64,000 nucleotides of DNA from CADEFX01 sp046154585 (GCA_046154585.1 JBJXDX010000017.1:4830-68829); one strand, 5' to 3'; shown: positions 1 through 8,404, counted from the stretch's first letter. Numbers and translations are program-made. Notes: a model not told the origin generated them from the sequence alone.

Positions 1-33
1 AAGCTGATGCTCGTAGAACATTCCGAATTTCAT
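1..33 (-). CDS. LLM-class flavin-dependent oxidoreductase, N-terminal fragment (partial)
   Basis: The window edge cuts this gene. Read on the minus strand from the ATG at 33, the eleven visible codons give MKFGMFYEHQL, which resembles the usual opening beta strand of luciferase-like (LLM class) FMN/F420-dependent monooxygenases. No other part can be seen, so substrate and length are unknown. It would be transcribed away from rmuC, sharing the 34-226 region with it. The call rests only on this short N-terminal pattern. Confidence 0.5.
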   Translation of the reverse strand, partial: MKFGMFYEHQL

Positions 34-226
34 GGGGCCGTTTCTTTCTGGGTTCTATGCGCTTGTTGTTCTATGCCTGCGCAAGCCGGACGCAAGGTCC
101 GGACATTTTGGGGAAGAGTAGCGGCCGGGTAAAGGGCGTGATTTCGCGGGCGTGCCCTCCAAAGGGAATGGCGACGCGCACATGCGCCGCCGAACTTCAA
201 CCATGCGAATCACTTAGGGTGCAGCC

Positions 227-1522
227 ATGCTCGACGCACTCAATCGCCTGGAGGAAGCACTCGGCCTCGAACCAGCCGTTGTCGCATGGCTTCCGGCTGC
301 GCTCGTGATATTGGTCGCAATCCTCGTGCTGATCGTCACCTTCGCCGTGTCTTCCTGGCGCCACGGGCGAGAAGCGCAGGGCCGGCAAGTGTTCGAAACG
401 CAGTTCGCCGAGATCAAGGGCCGGCTGTCGGCCATGGCCGAGATGACGGCGCAGCGGCAGGCCGATCAGACGCGGGGATTGGACGACAAGCTGGAGCATG
501 TCGAACGGCACCTGGCGCAGACCCTCGACTCGTTCGGCCGCCGGGTTGCGGACGGCCTCACAGAAACGCATCGCCAAGCCACGGATACGTCGGCACGCCT
601 CAACGAGCGCATCGACACGCTGAGCCGCCATCTGGCACAGAACCTCGACACCCTGACCGAGCGAGTCGGCGACAATCTTACAGAGGCTGGCCGGCGCACA
701 TCCGACACGCTGTCCAACCTCAACGAGCGCCTCGCGCTGATCGATGACGCGCGGCAGAGTCTCGCGGCCCTGTCGACGGAGGTCGTGTCGCTGCAGAGCG
801 TTCTGTCCAACAAGCAGGCCCGAGGCGCCTTCGGCCAGGTGCGCATGGAGACGATCATTCGCGACGCGCTGCCGGTCGGGGCCTATGAGTTCCAGGCCAC
901 GCTTTCGAACGGCAAGCGGCCCGATTGCGTCATTCGCCTACCCAATACACCGGCGCCGCTCGTCATCGACTCCAAATTTCCGCTGGAAGGCTTCGAAGCG
1001 CTCCGGGTGGCGCACACGCCCGAGGAATCAAGGGCCGCGCACCACTCTATCCGCGACGCCGTTAGCCGCCACATCGATGAGATTGCCGAAAAGTATCTCA
1101 TTGCCGGCGAGACCCAGGATACGGCCCTGATGTTCGTACCCTCCGAGTCGATCTACGGCGACTTGCATGAGCGTTTCTCGGACCTGGTCCAGAAGGCCCA
1201 TCGTGCCCGCGTCGTCATCGTCGCGCCAAACATCCTCATGCTGGCCGTACAGACCGTGCAGGCCGTCATCAAGGATGTGAAGATGCGCGATCAGGCCGGC
1301 GTCATTCAGCGCGAGGTGGGCGTGCTGCTCACCGATGTGCGACGTCTCCTGGAGCGCACCGCGGAGCTGGAGCGGCATTTCGGCCTGTCGTCCAAGGCGC
1401 TTGAGAAGATCGTTGCCTCCGCCGAGAAGATCTCCAAGCGCGGGCAGCGACTCCATTCTCTCGACCTCGAGGAGGCTGCCGAGGACATACCCGAGCCTCC
1501 CCGCCTCTCGGTGCAGGGCTGA
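227..1522 (+). CDS. rmuC: DNA recombination protein RmuC
   Basis: RmuC family, 431 residues. Members have a predicted nuclease-like fold and limit recombination at inverted repeats; the mechanism is poorly defined. The sequence shows one N-terminal membrane segment at about residues 20-41, a long coiled-coil region (about 60-200) containing a repeated NERxDTL/NLxERV pattern in two or three copies, and the conserved RmuC domain (about 200-390) with the motif GAFGQVRMETI and the segment APLVIDSKFPLEGFE. The ATG at 227 is chosen because it places the membrane segment at the N-terminus and has AGGGTG a few bases upstream. It ends one base before the stop of the convergent alcohol dehydrogenase gene, leaving no room for a separate terminator. 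Confidence 0.93.
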   Translation: MLDALNRLEEALGLEPAVVAWLPAALVILVAILVLIVTFAVSSWRHGREAQGRQVFETQFAEIKGRLSAMAEMTAQRQADQTRGLDDKLEHVERHLAQTLDSFGRRVADGLTETHRQATDTSARLNERIDTLSRHLAQNLDTLTERVGDNLTEAGRRTSDTLSNLNERLALIDDARQSLAALSTEVVSLQSVLSNKQARGAFGQVRMETIIRDALPVGAYEFQATLSNGKRPDCVIRLPNTPAPLVIDSKFPLEGFEALRVAHTPEESRAAHHSIRDAVSRHIDEIAEKYLIAGETQDTALMFVPSESIYGDLHERFSDLVQKAHRARVVIVAPNILMLAVQTVQAVIKDVKMRDQAGVIQREVGVLLTDVRRLLERTAELERHFGLSSKALEKIVASAEKISKRGQRLHSLDLEEAAEDIPEPPRLSVQG

Positions 1523-2692
1523 TTACGCGGCCAGTTCGAGAATCTCGCGCACCTGGGCCGGCCCGTCGATCCGCCGTGGATTACGTGGCACCCACGGCGT
1601 CCCCATGGCCTGCTCGGCAATGCGCGGGAAATTCTCCGGGCCGATCTTCACCGCACTCAGACTGCGCGGCATGCCAAGGCCAGCAATCAAATCATGCAGC
1701 GCCTCGCCGGCGTCAGCGCCCTGCCGGCCCATGGCAGCGGCCACCAGCTCCTGACGCGCCGCGTTTACGGGCTTATTCCAGCGCATGACCGCCGGCAGCA
1801 TGATGCACGACGTGTGTCCATGCGGGATGTCGAACGCCGCACCCAGAACATAGCCGATGCCATGACTGGCGCCCATAGGTATGCCGCTCGCCAGCGGCCC
1901 CATCGAGAGCCACGTGCCCATCTGGCAATCGAGGCGGGCTTGCAGATCTCCCGGATCGGCCTTCACACGTGGCAGGCCGCGGGCCAGCAGCGCCAGTCCT
2001 TGCAGGGCTTGCGCGTCACCGAATGGATTGGCCTCGTTGGCGCAGATGCCCTCGACGCAGTGATCGACCGCGCGAATGCCGGTCGACAGCCAGAGCCATT
2101 CCGGCGTGTGCACCGTCACTGCGGGATCCAGGATGACCGCTTGCGGAATGATCTGCGGATGGCGGATCAGCTCTTTCACACGTGTCCGCTCGTCAGTGAC
2201 GCCGGAAATGCCGCTGAACTCGCCGCCCGACAGAGTCGTCGGTATAGTCACCTGACGAACCGTCGGCGCCTTGCACGGCGGCGGTCCGAGCGCGCCGTCG
2301 GGCCCCTTCACCGGCCGCAGTGCGTCCATCGCCTCGGGCGTGCGGATGTCGTTGGCAAGGCAAAGCTGCACCGCCTTGGCGCCATCGGTAATAGAGCCGC
2401 CACCCAGCGTGACGATCAGATCGGCTCCGGCCTTGCGGGCCTGATCTGTCGCCGCGATGACGGCGCTGCGCGGCGTATGCGGCGGCATGCTGTCGAACGT
2501 CCCGGCACAAAGATTGCCAAGCGCCCGGCGCAGCTTCTCGATCTCCTCGGTCTTGCGATTGAGGGTGCCGCTCACCATCAGGACGACCCGCGTGGCACCC
2601 GAGCGGCGTGCGATCTCCGCCGCGCTCTCGGCCGCGGGTTTGCCAAACACGACCTCTTCCATGCGGCTGAATACAACGCGCCCTACTGACAT
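1523..2692 (-). CDS. Iron-containing alcohol dehydrogenase (maleylacetate-reductase-like)
   Basis: Group III iron-dependent dehydrogenase of 389 residues, reducing or oxidising an alcohol/keto pair with NAD(P). The N-terminal half carries the dinucleotide site GGGSITDGAK; the C-terminal half carries the metal-binding region with AVDHCVEG and a histidine cluster in SHGIGYVLGAAF...IPHGHTS, arranged as in maleylacetate reductases and related enzymes. Substrate cannot be read from the sequence. The start at 2692 has GGGAGAGG just upstream. It is divergent from the MarR regulator at 2838 and shares the palindrome-containing region between them, so control by that MarR is likely (inference). Confidence 0.88.
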   Translation of the reverse strand: MSVGRVVFSRMEEVVFGKPAAESAAEIARRSGATRVVLMVSGTLNRKTEEIEKLRRALGNLCAGTFDSMPPHTPRSAVIAATDQARKAGADLIVTLGGGSITDGAKAVQLCLANDIRTPEAMDALRPVKGPDGALGPPPCKAPTVRQVTIPTTLSGGEFSGISGVTDERTRVKELIRHPQIIPQAVILDPAVTVHTPEWLWLSTGIRAVDHCVEGICANEANPFGDAQALQGLALLARGLPRVKADPGDLQARLDCQMGTWLSMGPLASGIPMGASHGIGYVLGAAFDIPHGHTSCIMLPAVMRWNKPVNAARQELVAAAMGRQGADAGEALHDLIAGLGMPRSLSAVKIGPENFPRIAEQAMGTPWVPRNPRRIDGPAQVREILELAA

Positions 2693-2808
2693 ACGCCTCT
2701 CCCTTGCATCGACCCGTTCTGCGGACCATATCTTCGCTGCTTTAGATCTAGTCTATGCGAGGCGGGAGAGCGGGGCCAATCCCCAACCAGCAGCGATTGC
2801 CCTTGCCA

Positions 2809-2828
2809 TTACCTGCATATGCAGGTAA
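2809..2828. promoter_or_regulatory. Perfect 20-bp palindrome, probable MarR operator
   Basis: TTACCTGCATATGCAGGTAA is a perfect two-fold palindrome, 10 bases before the start codon of the marR gene and about 115 bases upstream of the divergent dehydrogenase. Length and position are what is expected of a MarR-family dimer site giving autorepression and control of both directions. Binding is inferred. Confidence 0.7.
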
Positions 2829-2837
2829 ATCCGCTGC

Positions 2838-3311
2838 ATGCCGGAAGATAGCTCACTCCCCAAGTTGACGGGCTGCACGTGCTCGCGCCTGAGAAAGGTC
2901 ACGCGGCGCGTGTCGCAGATCTACGACCACTCCCTGGAGGCATGGGGCCTGACAGTCACGCAGTACGCCGTGCTCGCTCACCTGACCGCGTTCGACGGCA
3001 TTAGCATCGGCGCGCTGGCGGAAAAAATGGTGATGGATCCCACCTCTCTGACACGAACCCTGCGCCCCCTCGAGCGCGAGGGTCTGGTCGTGCTCAAGCC
3101 GAGCCGAAGCGACCGCCGCATGCGCGCGCTGCATCTGACGGCGGCCGGCCGCCGCACATTCGAGAACGCCAAGCCGGCCTGGGCCCGCACGCAGCGCTTC
3201 ATTGAATCGGCCATCGGCGAGCTGGAAACGCCGGCGCTGCACGCCGCACTGGATCGGGTGCTGGAACGGCTTGCCGGCATGAAGAACGCTTCTCCCGCAG
3301 CAACAGGATGA
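2838..3311 (+). CDS. MarR family transcriptional regulator
   Basis: 157 residues, the typical MarR length. A winged helix-turn-helix spans roughly residues 40-110: recognition-helix region MDPTSLTRTLRPLEREGL, followed by the wing with the characteristic SRSDRRMRALHLTAAG. Terminal helices would form the dimer interface. Such regulators usually sense an aromatic acid, CoA thioester or other small molecule and repress nearby genes. It sits 7 bases before a hotdog thioesterase and then an MFS transporter, and divergent from a dehydrogenase, so its ligand is probably the substrate of that pathway (inference). No clear ribosome-binding site precedes the ATG. A C-x-C pair near residue 13 might be redox-active, but that is unsupported. 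Confidence 0.92.
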   Translation: MPEDSSLPKLTGCTCSRLRKVTRRVSQIYDHSLEAWGLTVTQYAVLAHLTAFDGISIGALAEKMVMDPTSLTRTLRPLEREGLVVLKPSRSDRRMRALHLTAAGRRTFENAKPAWARTQRFIESAIGELETPALHAALDRVLERLAGMKNASPAATG

Positions 3312-3318
3312 CGCCGCG

Positions 3319-3819
3319 ATGAGTTCAGCGCTCCCGCACCAGGTTGCCGGTGTCGTGCCGCAGGAGGTGGCCACCGCCGTCTCGGGGATGGACTTTCTCT
3401 CCGCCCTGCGCGACGGCAAGTATCCAGCGCCTCCGTACGCCGTCGAGACCGGCATCTGGATCACGGAGATCGATGCCGGCCGCGTCGTCTTCGAGGCCGA
3501 CCCGTCGGCACGCTTCTACAATCCGCTCGGCACCGTTCATGGCGGCTGGATCTCGGGCCTCATCGATTCCGCCATGGGCTGCGCCGTGCATTCCCTGCTC
3601 AAGCCTGGCCAGGCCTATACGACTGTCGACATGACCATCAGTTTCGTTCGCCCGGTCTTCGAGAAGACGGGCCGGCTGAAATGCGAAGGCAAAATTGTTC
3701 ACGCCGGCAGCCGCATCGCCACATCCGAGGGCCGCGTGTGGGACCAGGGCGGCAAGCTCATCGCCCACGGCACCGAAACCTGCCTCATCTGGAGCGTTCC
3801 CGCCGTAACAGGATCCTGA
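3319..3819 (+). CDS. PaaI-family hotdog thioesterase
   Basis: 166-residue single hotdog-fold protein that would hydrolyse an acyl-CoA or aryl-CoA thioester. The helix motif NPLGTVHGGWISGLIDSAMG, with the conserved His-Gly-Gly at residue 74, is the PaaI/DUF4442 active-site signature; a second conserved piece is YTTVDMTISFVRP. It starts 7 bases after the marR stop and is very likely co-transcribed with marR and the MFS gene 45 bases downstream. It may release a free acid for export or prevent CoA sequestration (inference). Confidence 0.88.
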   Translation: MSSALPHQVAGVVPQEVATAVSGMDFLSALRDGKYPAPPYAVETGIWITEIDAGRVVFEADPSARFYNPLGTVHGGWISGLIDSAMGCAVHSLLKPGQAYTTVDMTISFVRPVFEKTGRLKCEGKIVHAGSRIATSEGRVWDQGGKLIAHGTETCLIWSVPAVTGS

Positions 3820-3864
3820 TCGCTGTCTTCTGTAGGTTCGCACCAAACAACTCGAAAGCGAAAC

Positions 3865-5082
3865 ATGCAAACTTCATCCGCCAAAGCCGCGCTGCCGCTG
3901 TGGGCGCTGATCACGATCGTCGGCATCATCGTCGGCGTCTCTATGGGGCGCAGCCAGTCCATGGGGCTGTATCTGCCGCCCGTGACCCAGGCGCTCGACG
4001 TAGGCCGCGAATCGTTCGCGCTCGCCATGGCGCTCGCGCAATTGCTGATGGGGATTGGCGCACCGCTGTCAGGCGCGCTGATCGACAAGTTCGGCGCCGG
4101 ACGCATCGTCGTCCTCTGCGTGCTTGCGGCGATGGCCGGGCTCTATTTCATGTATGCGGCCACATCAACGGCAGACCTGCTCATCAGCGGTATCCTGATG
4201 GGCGTCGGCGTCAGCGGCACGGGCGTCACGTCGCTGGTCGGGACCATCGGCCGGCTCGCGCCACCCGAAAAGCGTCTCAGCGCCATCGCCTCCATCGGCA
4301 TGGCAGCCGGCATCGGCGGCTTCGTGTCTCTGCCGGTCATGCATTTTCTGATCGAAATGGTGGGATGGCAGCAGAGCCTGTTGTGGCTGATCCTCATCAC
4401 GGCATTTCTGATCCCGCTCGCGTGGCCGCTTGGCGGCAAGCCCGAACCCACCGCCGGCCTCGTGCGCAAACAGACGGTCCGCGAAGCGCTCTCCGAGGCC
4501 GCGCGCCATCCGAGCTACTGGTACCTGATTGCCGGATTTTTCGTGTGCGGCTTCCACGTCGCCTTCATCATGGTGCATCTGCCGGCGTTTGCGATCGATC
4601 AGGGATTGCCGAGCTGGGTCGGACCATTTGCGCTCTCCGTCGTCGGCATCGCCAATATCATCGGCACGTATATCGCGGGCCAGTCCGGCCGCTTCATCGA
4701 GAAGCGCCGCGGCTTGAGCCTCATCTACTTCGGCCGCTCGGTGCTCTTCCTCGGCTTTCTCTTTCTGCCGATGACACCGGCGACCGTCATCATTCTCTGC
4801 GGCCTCCTGGGTCTGTTGTGGCTGGCTACAATTCCGCTCACCAGCGGCCTCGTGGCGACGTTCTTCGGCACCACGTGGATGTCGATGCTGTTCGGCATCG
4901 TCTTCCTGTCGCATCAGGTCGGATCGTTCCTCGGCGTGTGGATCGCCGGCCGGCTCTTCGACATGACGAAGTCCTACGATGCCATGTGGTGGATCTCCAT
5001 CGCGCTCGGTCTTGTCGCAGCGCTCGCGCACTGGCCGATCCAGGAGAAGCCGGTGGCGCGATTGGCAACCACCAACACGTAG
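3865..5082 (+). CDS. MFS transporter
   Basis: 405-residue major facilitator superfamily protein with about 12 hydrophobic membrane segments. The conserved loop 2-3 motif is represented by GALIDKFGAGRIV, and a GRxxERRG-like loop (GRFIEKRRG) occurs before the eighth segment. The overall pattern resembles the monocarboxylate/aromatic-acid-like MFS proteins common in rhizobia. Substrate unknown. It is the third gene of the marR-thioesterase-MFS unit and converges on the glyoxalase-fold gene at 5135. Confidence 0.87.
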   Translation: MQTSSAKAALPLWALITIVGIIVGVSMGRSQSMGLYLPPVTQALDVGRESFALAMALAQLLMGIGAPLSGALIDKFGAGRIVVLCVLAAMAGLYFMYAATSTADLLISGILMGVGVSGTGVTSLVGTIGRLAPPEKRLSAIASIGMAAGIGGFVSLPVMHFLIEMVGWQQSLLWLILITAFLIPLAWPLGGKPEPTAGLVRKQTVREALSEAARHPSYWYLIAGFFVCGFHVAFIMVHLPAFAIDQGLPSWVGPFALSVVGIANIIGTYIAGQSGRFIEKRRGLSLIYFGRSVLFLGFLFLPMTPATVIILCGLLGLLWLATIPLTSGLVATFFGTTWMSMLFGIVFLSHQVGSFLGVWIAGRLFDMTKSYDAMWWISIALGLVAALAHWPIQEKPVARLATTNT

Positions 5083-5089
5083 GCACAGA

Positions 5090-5125
5090 GCGGCCGGCGC
5101 GCCTTTTGAGACGCCTGCCGGCCGC
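5090..5125. terminator. Inverted repeat between convergent genes
   Basis: GCGGCCGGC at 5090-5098 pairs with GCCGGCCGC at 5117-5125, between the convergent stops at 5082 and 5135. The hairpin could end transcription from both sides, but neither flank has a good T tract. Confidence 0.35.
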
Positions 5126-5134
5126 CGCCAATTC

Positions 5135-5542
5135 TTACGACTTCGCCTGGTGCACCTCGATGATGTTACCGGCGGGATCGTAGAAGAAGATCTGATACCA
5201 GCCGCCCATCGCCCACGTGCCGTAATCGGCGAACGGTACGCCCTTTTCCGTGAGCTCTTTCTTTACCGTCTCGATGTCGTCGGTGCGAAAGGCGATGTGG
5301 CCGCGCTCCAGCGGATTGATCTTCTGGTCGCGGCGGAAGCCGACGTTCAGATCCTGGTCCGACAGGTGAAACTGCGCCGCGCCGTCTGTCACGAACGCTA
5401 CGTGGCCGGGGTAATCCTTGTTGCCGATGCGGTTCCCCGCCAGCGTCGGCTCCTGCTTCAGGCCGAGCACGTTGCGATAGAAGTCGTCCATCGCCGGCGT
5501 GTTCTGCGAGCACAGGTTCAAGTGGTGGAATTTCAGGTTCAT
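5135..5542 (-). CDS. VOC family (glyoxalase/bleomycin-resistance fold) protein
   Basis: 135 residues with two beta-alpha-beta-beta-beta modules. The first module begins MNLKFHHLNL with the His metal-ligand position; the second contains GHIAFRTDDIETVKKEL; the C-terminus FYDPAGNIIEVHQ supplies the usual Glu ligand. Members include dioxygenases, lyases and resistance proteins; the substrate is not evident. The start at 5542 is chosen because GGAGGA lies at the right spacing upstream and because it removes a 27-residue extension running through the palindromic parS-like site. Convergent with the MFS gene. Confidence 0.85.
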   Translation of the reverse strand: MNLKFHHLNLCSQNTPAMDDFYRNVLGLKQEPTLAGNRIGNKDYPGHVAFVTDGAAQFHLSDQDLNVGFRRDQKINPLERGHIAFRTDDIETVKKELTEKGVPFADYGTWAMGGWYQIFFYDPAGNIIEVHQAKS

Positions 5543-5591
5543 GCTGGGATTTCCTCCTTCTGAAGCGCAAAGCTTAACGCAGTTTTCCTCG

Positions 5592-5607
5592 TGTTTCATG
5601 TGAAACA
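5592..5607. other. parS-like 16-bp site
   Basis: TGTTTCATGTGAAACA differs from the conserved bacterial chromosomal parS sequence (TGTTTCACGTGAAACA) at a single base. It is intergenic, about 50 bases upstream of the glyoxalase-fold gene. Known family: parS is bound by the ParB CTPase clamp for chromosome segregation and is usually clustered near oriC. No parA/parB gene is in the window. Confidence 0.6.
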
Positions 5608-5626
5608 CGGCTGCTGCGATCACGCC

Positions 5627-5697
5627 GAGCAGGATCGTTTCGCATGCACCTCCCTTGCCGCATGCAGAGCGCCTCGGCCGAAACGTGACTCCTGCTC
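5627..5697. repeat. Intergenic palindromic repeat (GAGCAGGAT family)
   Basis: GAGCAGGATCGTTTCG at the left end is mirrored by CGAAACGTGACTCCTGCTC at the right end, with a short inner hairpin (GCATGC...GCATGC). The same outer motif recurs at 32527-32599, indicating a dispersed family. Function unknown. Confidence 0.6.
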
Positions 5698-5811
5698 GCC
5701 TTTACCAATTTCAGAGCGCGATTCGCGCGGATGTGGCGAAGTCGCGCTACGTGCGATCGCGCTCTGGTACGCGCCTTGCACTTCCATCCGTGCACGCGAT
5801 GGAGATGCCCC

Positions 5812-5892
5812 ATGATGAAGCTGTGGCACGCTTTGACAGCTTGGAAGCGCAAACCGAAACCGGAAGCGTGGGTCATCGGCTACGAGGATTAA
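5812..5892 (+). CDS. Possible 26-residue small protein
   Basis: The reading MMKLWHALTAWKRKPKPEAW... starts at an ATG with GGAG seven bases upstream and ends in TAA at 5892. Composition is unlike a random frame: hydrophobic and aromatic start, a basic patch, and an acidic C-terminus. There is no recognised family, and no neighbour suggests a function. It lies in a 480-base gap and may equally be fortuitous. Confidence 0.3.
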   Translation: MMKLWHALTAWKRKPKPEAWVIGYED

Positions 5893-5930
5893 TCGTTACT
5901 CTCAACCATCTCCGTTAGGCCGCTGGTGTC

Positions 5931-6016
5931 CCGGACACCCATACGGACACCCCACGGACACCCATCCGAACACCCACCGGACACCCCTCCGAACACCTAC
6001 CGGACACCCTCGGACA
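5931..6016. repeat. Short tandem repeat of CGGACACCC
   Basis: Eight imperfect copies of a CGGACACCC / CGAACACCC unit spaced 11-14 bases apart fill this stretch, ending seven bases before the stop codon of the CoA-transferase gene on the minus strand. On that strand it reads as repeated GGGTGTCCG. It is too short and variable in spacing for a CRISPR array. Confidence 0.85.
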
Positions 6017-6023
6017 ACACCGT

Positions 6024-7229
6024 TCAGATCACCCCGTCCCGTCCGAGTGCCTCAATCTCCTCCACCGAGAGCCCGAGCCATTCACCGTAAACATCCCCGT
6101 TGTGCTGTCCGACCCTGGGACTCGGCACTGTTTCCACCTTCTCCGCGCCATGAAACCGCAGCGGCGACGTCGGCACCACGATCTCGCCCAGGTCCGGATG
6201 GTCGATGCGCTCCAGCATGCCGCGCTGATGCATGTGCGGATCGTGCATCACCTCCGCCAGGTCGCGCACCGGCGATGACGGCACGCGGTGCCGCTTCAGA
6301 ATCGCGAACGCCTCCGCCTTCGTCTTGGTCCGCGTCCACGCCTCGATGAGCCCGTCGACCTCCGCCATCACCTGCACGCGCGCGGCATTGTTGGCGAAGC
6401 GAGGCTCGCCCCTCAGCTCCGGCTTGCCGATGGCGTCGAGCACCCCGTGCCAGTGCCCCTCGACGACAGTGATGATGGCGATATGGCCGTCCGCCGTCGC
6501 ATACACGTTGTAAGGCGCAATCGCCAGCCCGCCGTGCTTGTTGCCGGTGCGCGGCGGCACACCACCCTGCGAGTTGTAGAGAAAGCTCAGGTTCGATGCG
6601 AGCGCCGGATAGATGCTCTCCTGCATCGCCACCTCGACGAGCCGCCCGCGCCCCGTGATCGTGCGCTCGTACAGCGCCGTCACCACCGCGGCGTAGAGAT
6701 GGATGCCGCTCATGAAGTCGACGACCGCCGGCCCGGCCTTCACCGGCGGCCCGTCGGCGAACCCCGTAATGCTCATCACGCCGGACGCCGCCTGCACCGT
6801 CAGGTCCATGGCGAGGTTGTCGCGATCCGGCCCGTCCAGGCCGTATCCCGTGCCCGACGCATAGATCAGCCGCGGATTGATCTCGGACAGCACGGACCAC
6901 CCGACACCCAGCCGCTCCATCACGCCCGGCGCGAAATTCTCCAGCAGCACGTCGGCCTTCGCCACCATGCGCTTCAGGAGATCGCGTCCGCGCGCGTCCT
7001 TCAGGTTGAGCGTCACGCCGCGCTTGTTGGAATTCAGCATCGCGAACGGCAGCGTCGCACTTTTTCCCACCGTTGCCCGCAGGCGCGCCGCCTCGCCCTG
7101 CCGCGGTTCGATCTTGATGATGTCGGCGCCGGCCTTCGCCATCAGCAGCGTCGCGTAGGGCCCCTGATAGATCTGCCCGAGGTCGATCACCGTCACGCCC
7201 GCCAGCGGACGGTTGGCACGCGCGCTCAT
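6024..7229 (-). CDS. CaiB/BaiF family (family III) CoA-transferase
   Basis: 401 residues. Family III CoA-transferases move CoA between carboxylic acids through an aspartyl anhydride. The N-terminus GVTVIDLGQIYQGPYATLLMA is the family signature, followed by GADIIKIEPRQGEAAR and VLLENFAPGVMERLG. The probable catalytic Asp is D142 in NLAMDLTVQAASG. The C-terminus has VPTSPLRFHG. The start at 7229 overlaps the stop of the upstream acyl-CoA dehydrogenase as ATGA, showing translational coupling. The pair would activate an acid as its CoA ester and then desaturate it; the acid is unknown. Confidence 0.92.
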   Translation of the reverse strand: MSARANRPLAGVTVIDLGQIYQGPYATLLMAKAGADIIKIEPRQGEAARLRATVGKSATLPFAMLNSNKRGVTLNLKDARGRDLLKRMVAKADVLLENFAPGVMERLGVGWSVLSEINPRLIYASGTGYGLDGPDRDNLAMDLTVQAASGVMSITGFADGPPVKAGPAVVDFMSGIHLYAAVVTALYERTITGRGRLVEVAMQESIYPALASNLSFLYNSQGGVPPRTGNKHGGLAIAPYNVYATADGHIAIITVVEGHWHGVLDAIGKPELRGEPRFANNAARVQVMAEVDGLIEAWTRTKTKAEAFAILKRHRVPSSPVRDLAEVMHDPHMHQRGMLERIDHPDLGEIVVPTSPLRFHGAEKVETVPSPRVGQHNGDVYGEWLGLSVEEIEALGRDGVI

Positions 7230-8392
7230 CTGAGGCTCCCGCCGAGAAGATCGCGCGCGATCACGTGGCGCTGCACCTCGTTTGGCCCTTCGCCCACGCG
7301 GCGGATGCGCATCTCGCGATACCAGCGCTCGAACGGCAGATCCTTCGTCATGCCATAGCCGCCGTGGATCTGCATGGCCCGGTCCACCACCCGCCCGCCG
7401 GCCTCCGTCGCCACCAGCTTGGCCATGCCGGCTTCCATGCGAAACGGCTCGCCGCGATCCGCCTTGTCGGCCGCCGCCAGCGTCAGCCACAGGCTGCTGC
7501 GGATATCCAGCTCGTTGTCGATGATCATCCACTGCACCGCCTGCCGTGTCGCCAGCGGCGCGCCGAACGTCTCGCGCTGCTTGGCATAGTCGATGGCCAG
7601 CTCCTGCGCCTTCACCGCCACGCCGATGCACGCCGCCGCATACGGAATGCGCTGCCGCGACAGGCGCTCGTTGGCAATCGCAAATCCGCCGTTCACCTCA
7701 CCCAGCACGTTGGCATTGGGCACGCGCAGGTCCTCGAACTGCAGTTCGGTCGCATAGTGCGACGAGCGCAGCGTGTGCACCACGCGCCGCACGTGAAACC
7801 CCTTCATGTCCGTATCGACCAGGAAGCACGTCACGCCGCCGCGTCCCTTGCTGGCATCGGTGCGCGCAAACACCAGCCCGAAGTGCGCGCGATCTGCTCC
7901 CGAGATGAACACCTTCGAGCCGTTGATGATCCAGTCGCTGCCGTCGCGCACCGCGCGCGTGCGGATGGCGCGCGCCGGATCGCTGCCGCCGGACGGCTCC
8001 GTCAGCCCGAAGAACCCGCGCTTCTCGCCACGCAGCATCGGATAGAGGTAGCGCTGCTTCTGGTCCTCCGTCGCCTCGTAGAGCTGCGCCAGCCCGGCAC
8101 TGCCGAACACGCCGTAGCACGGCACGTAGAGGCCGGCGCGATGCTGCGTCATCTCAACCGCCATCAGCGTGCGCGTGACCATGTCGACGCCCGCGCCGCC
8201 ATACTCGGCCGGAATATCGAGCCCCCAGAACCCCATCTCGCGCACTTGTCTCGTCAGCCGCTCGAAGTCCTCGCGCGGCAGCTCGCTCGCATCCGGATCG
8301 AGCTTCGCCTCCAGCGGCACGATCTCCTCGCGCACGAAGCGCCGCACCGTGGCCACGATCTGCTTCTGCTCTTCGGTCGGCTCGAGATTCAT
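7226..8392 (-). CDS. Acyl-CoA dehydrogenase
   Basis: 388-residue FAD-dependent acyl-CoA dehydrogenase (alpha-beta dehydrogenation, electrons to ETF). Visible motifs: GLTEPSGGSDPA in the middle domain, the substrate/FAD segment YAKQRETFGAPLATRQAVQW, the FAD loop MQIHGGYGMTKDLPFERWYRE, and VGEGPNEVQR with catalytic Glu at residue 368, as in short/medium-chain enzymes. Coupled by a 4-base overlap to the CoA-transferase that follows. Upstream lies an 85-base spacer with a long inverted repeat. Confidence 0.92.
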   Translation of the reverse strand: MNLEPTEEQKQIVATVRRFVREEIVPLEAKLDPDASELPREDFERLTRQVREMGFWGLDIPAEYGGAGVDMVTRTLMAVEMTQHRAGLYVPCYGVFGSAGLAQLYEATEDQKQRYLYPMLRGEKRGFFGLTEPSGGSDPARAIRTRAVRDGSDWIINGSKVFISGADRAHFGLVFARTDASKGRGGVTCFLVDTDMKGFHVRRVVHTLRSSHYATELQFEDLRVPNANVLGEVNGGFAIANERLSRQRIPYAAACIGVAVKAQELAIDYAKQRETFGAPLATRQAVQWMIIDNELDIRSSLWLTLAAADKADRGEPFRMEAGMAKLVATEAGGRVVDRAMQIHGGYGMTKDLPFERWYREMRIRRVGEGPNEVQRHVIARDLLGGSLR

Positions 8393-8404
8393 GCGTAGGT
8401 CCTC

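Noticed and set aside
3681..5183. 500-codon plus-strand frame across the MFS gene
   Set aside because: Out-of-frame shadow, Arg/Ala/His-rich, while the true frame shows 12 membrane segments.
5931..6016. CRISPR array
   Set aside because: Units are only about 9 bases, spacing is 2-5 bases and irregular, and no cas gene is present except a Cas2-like fold far away.
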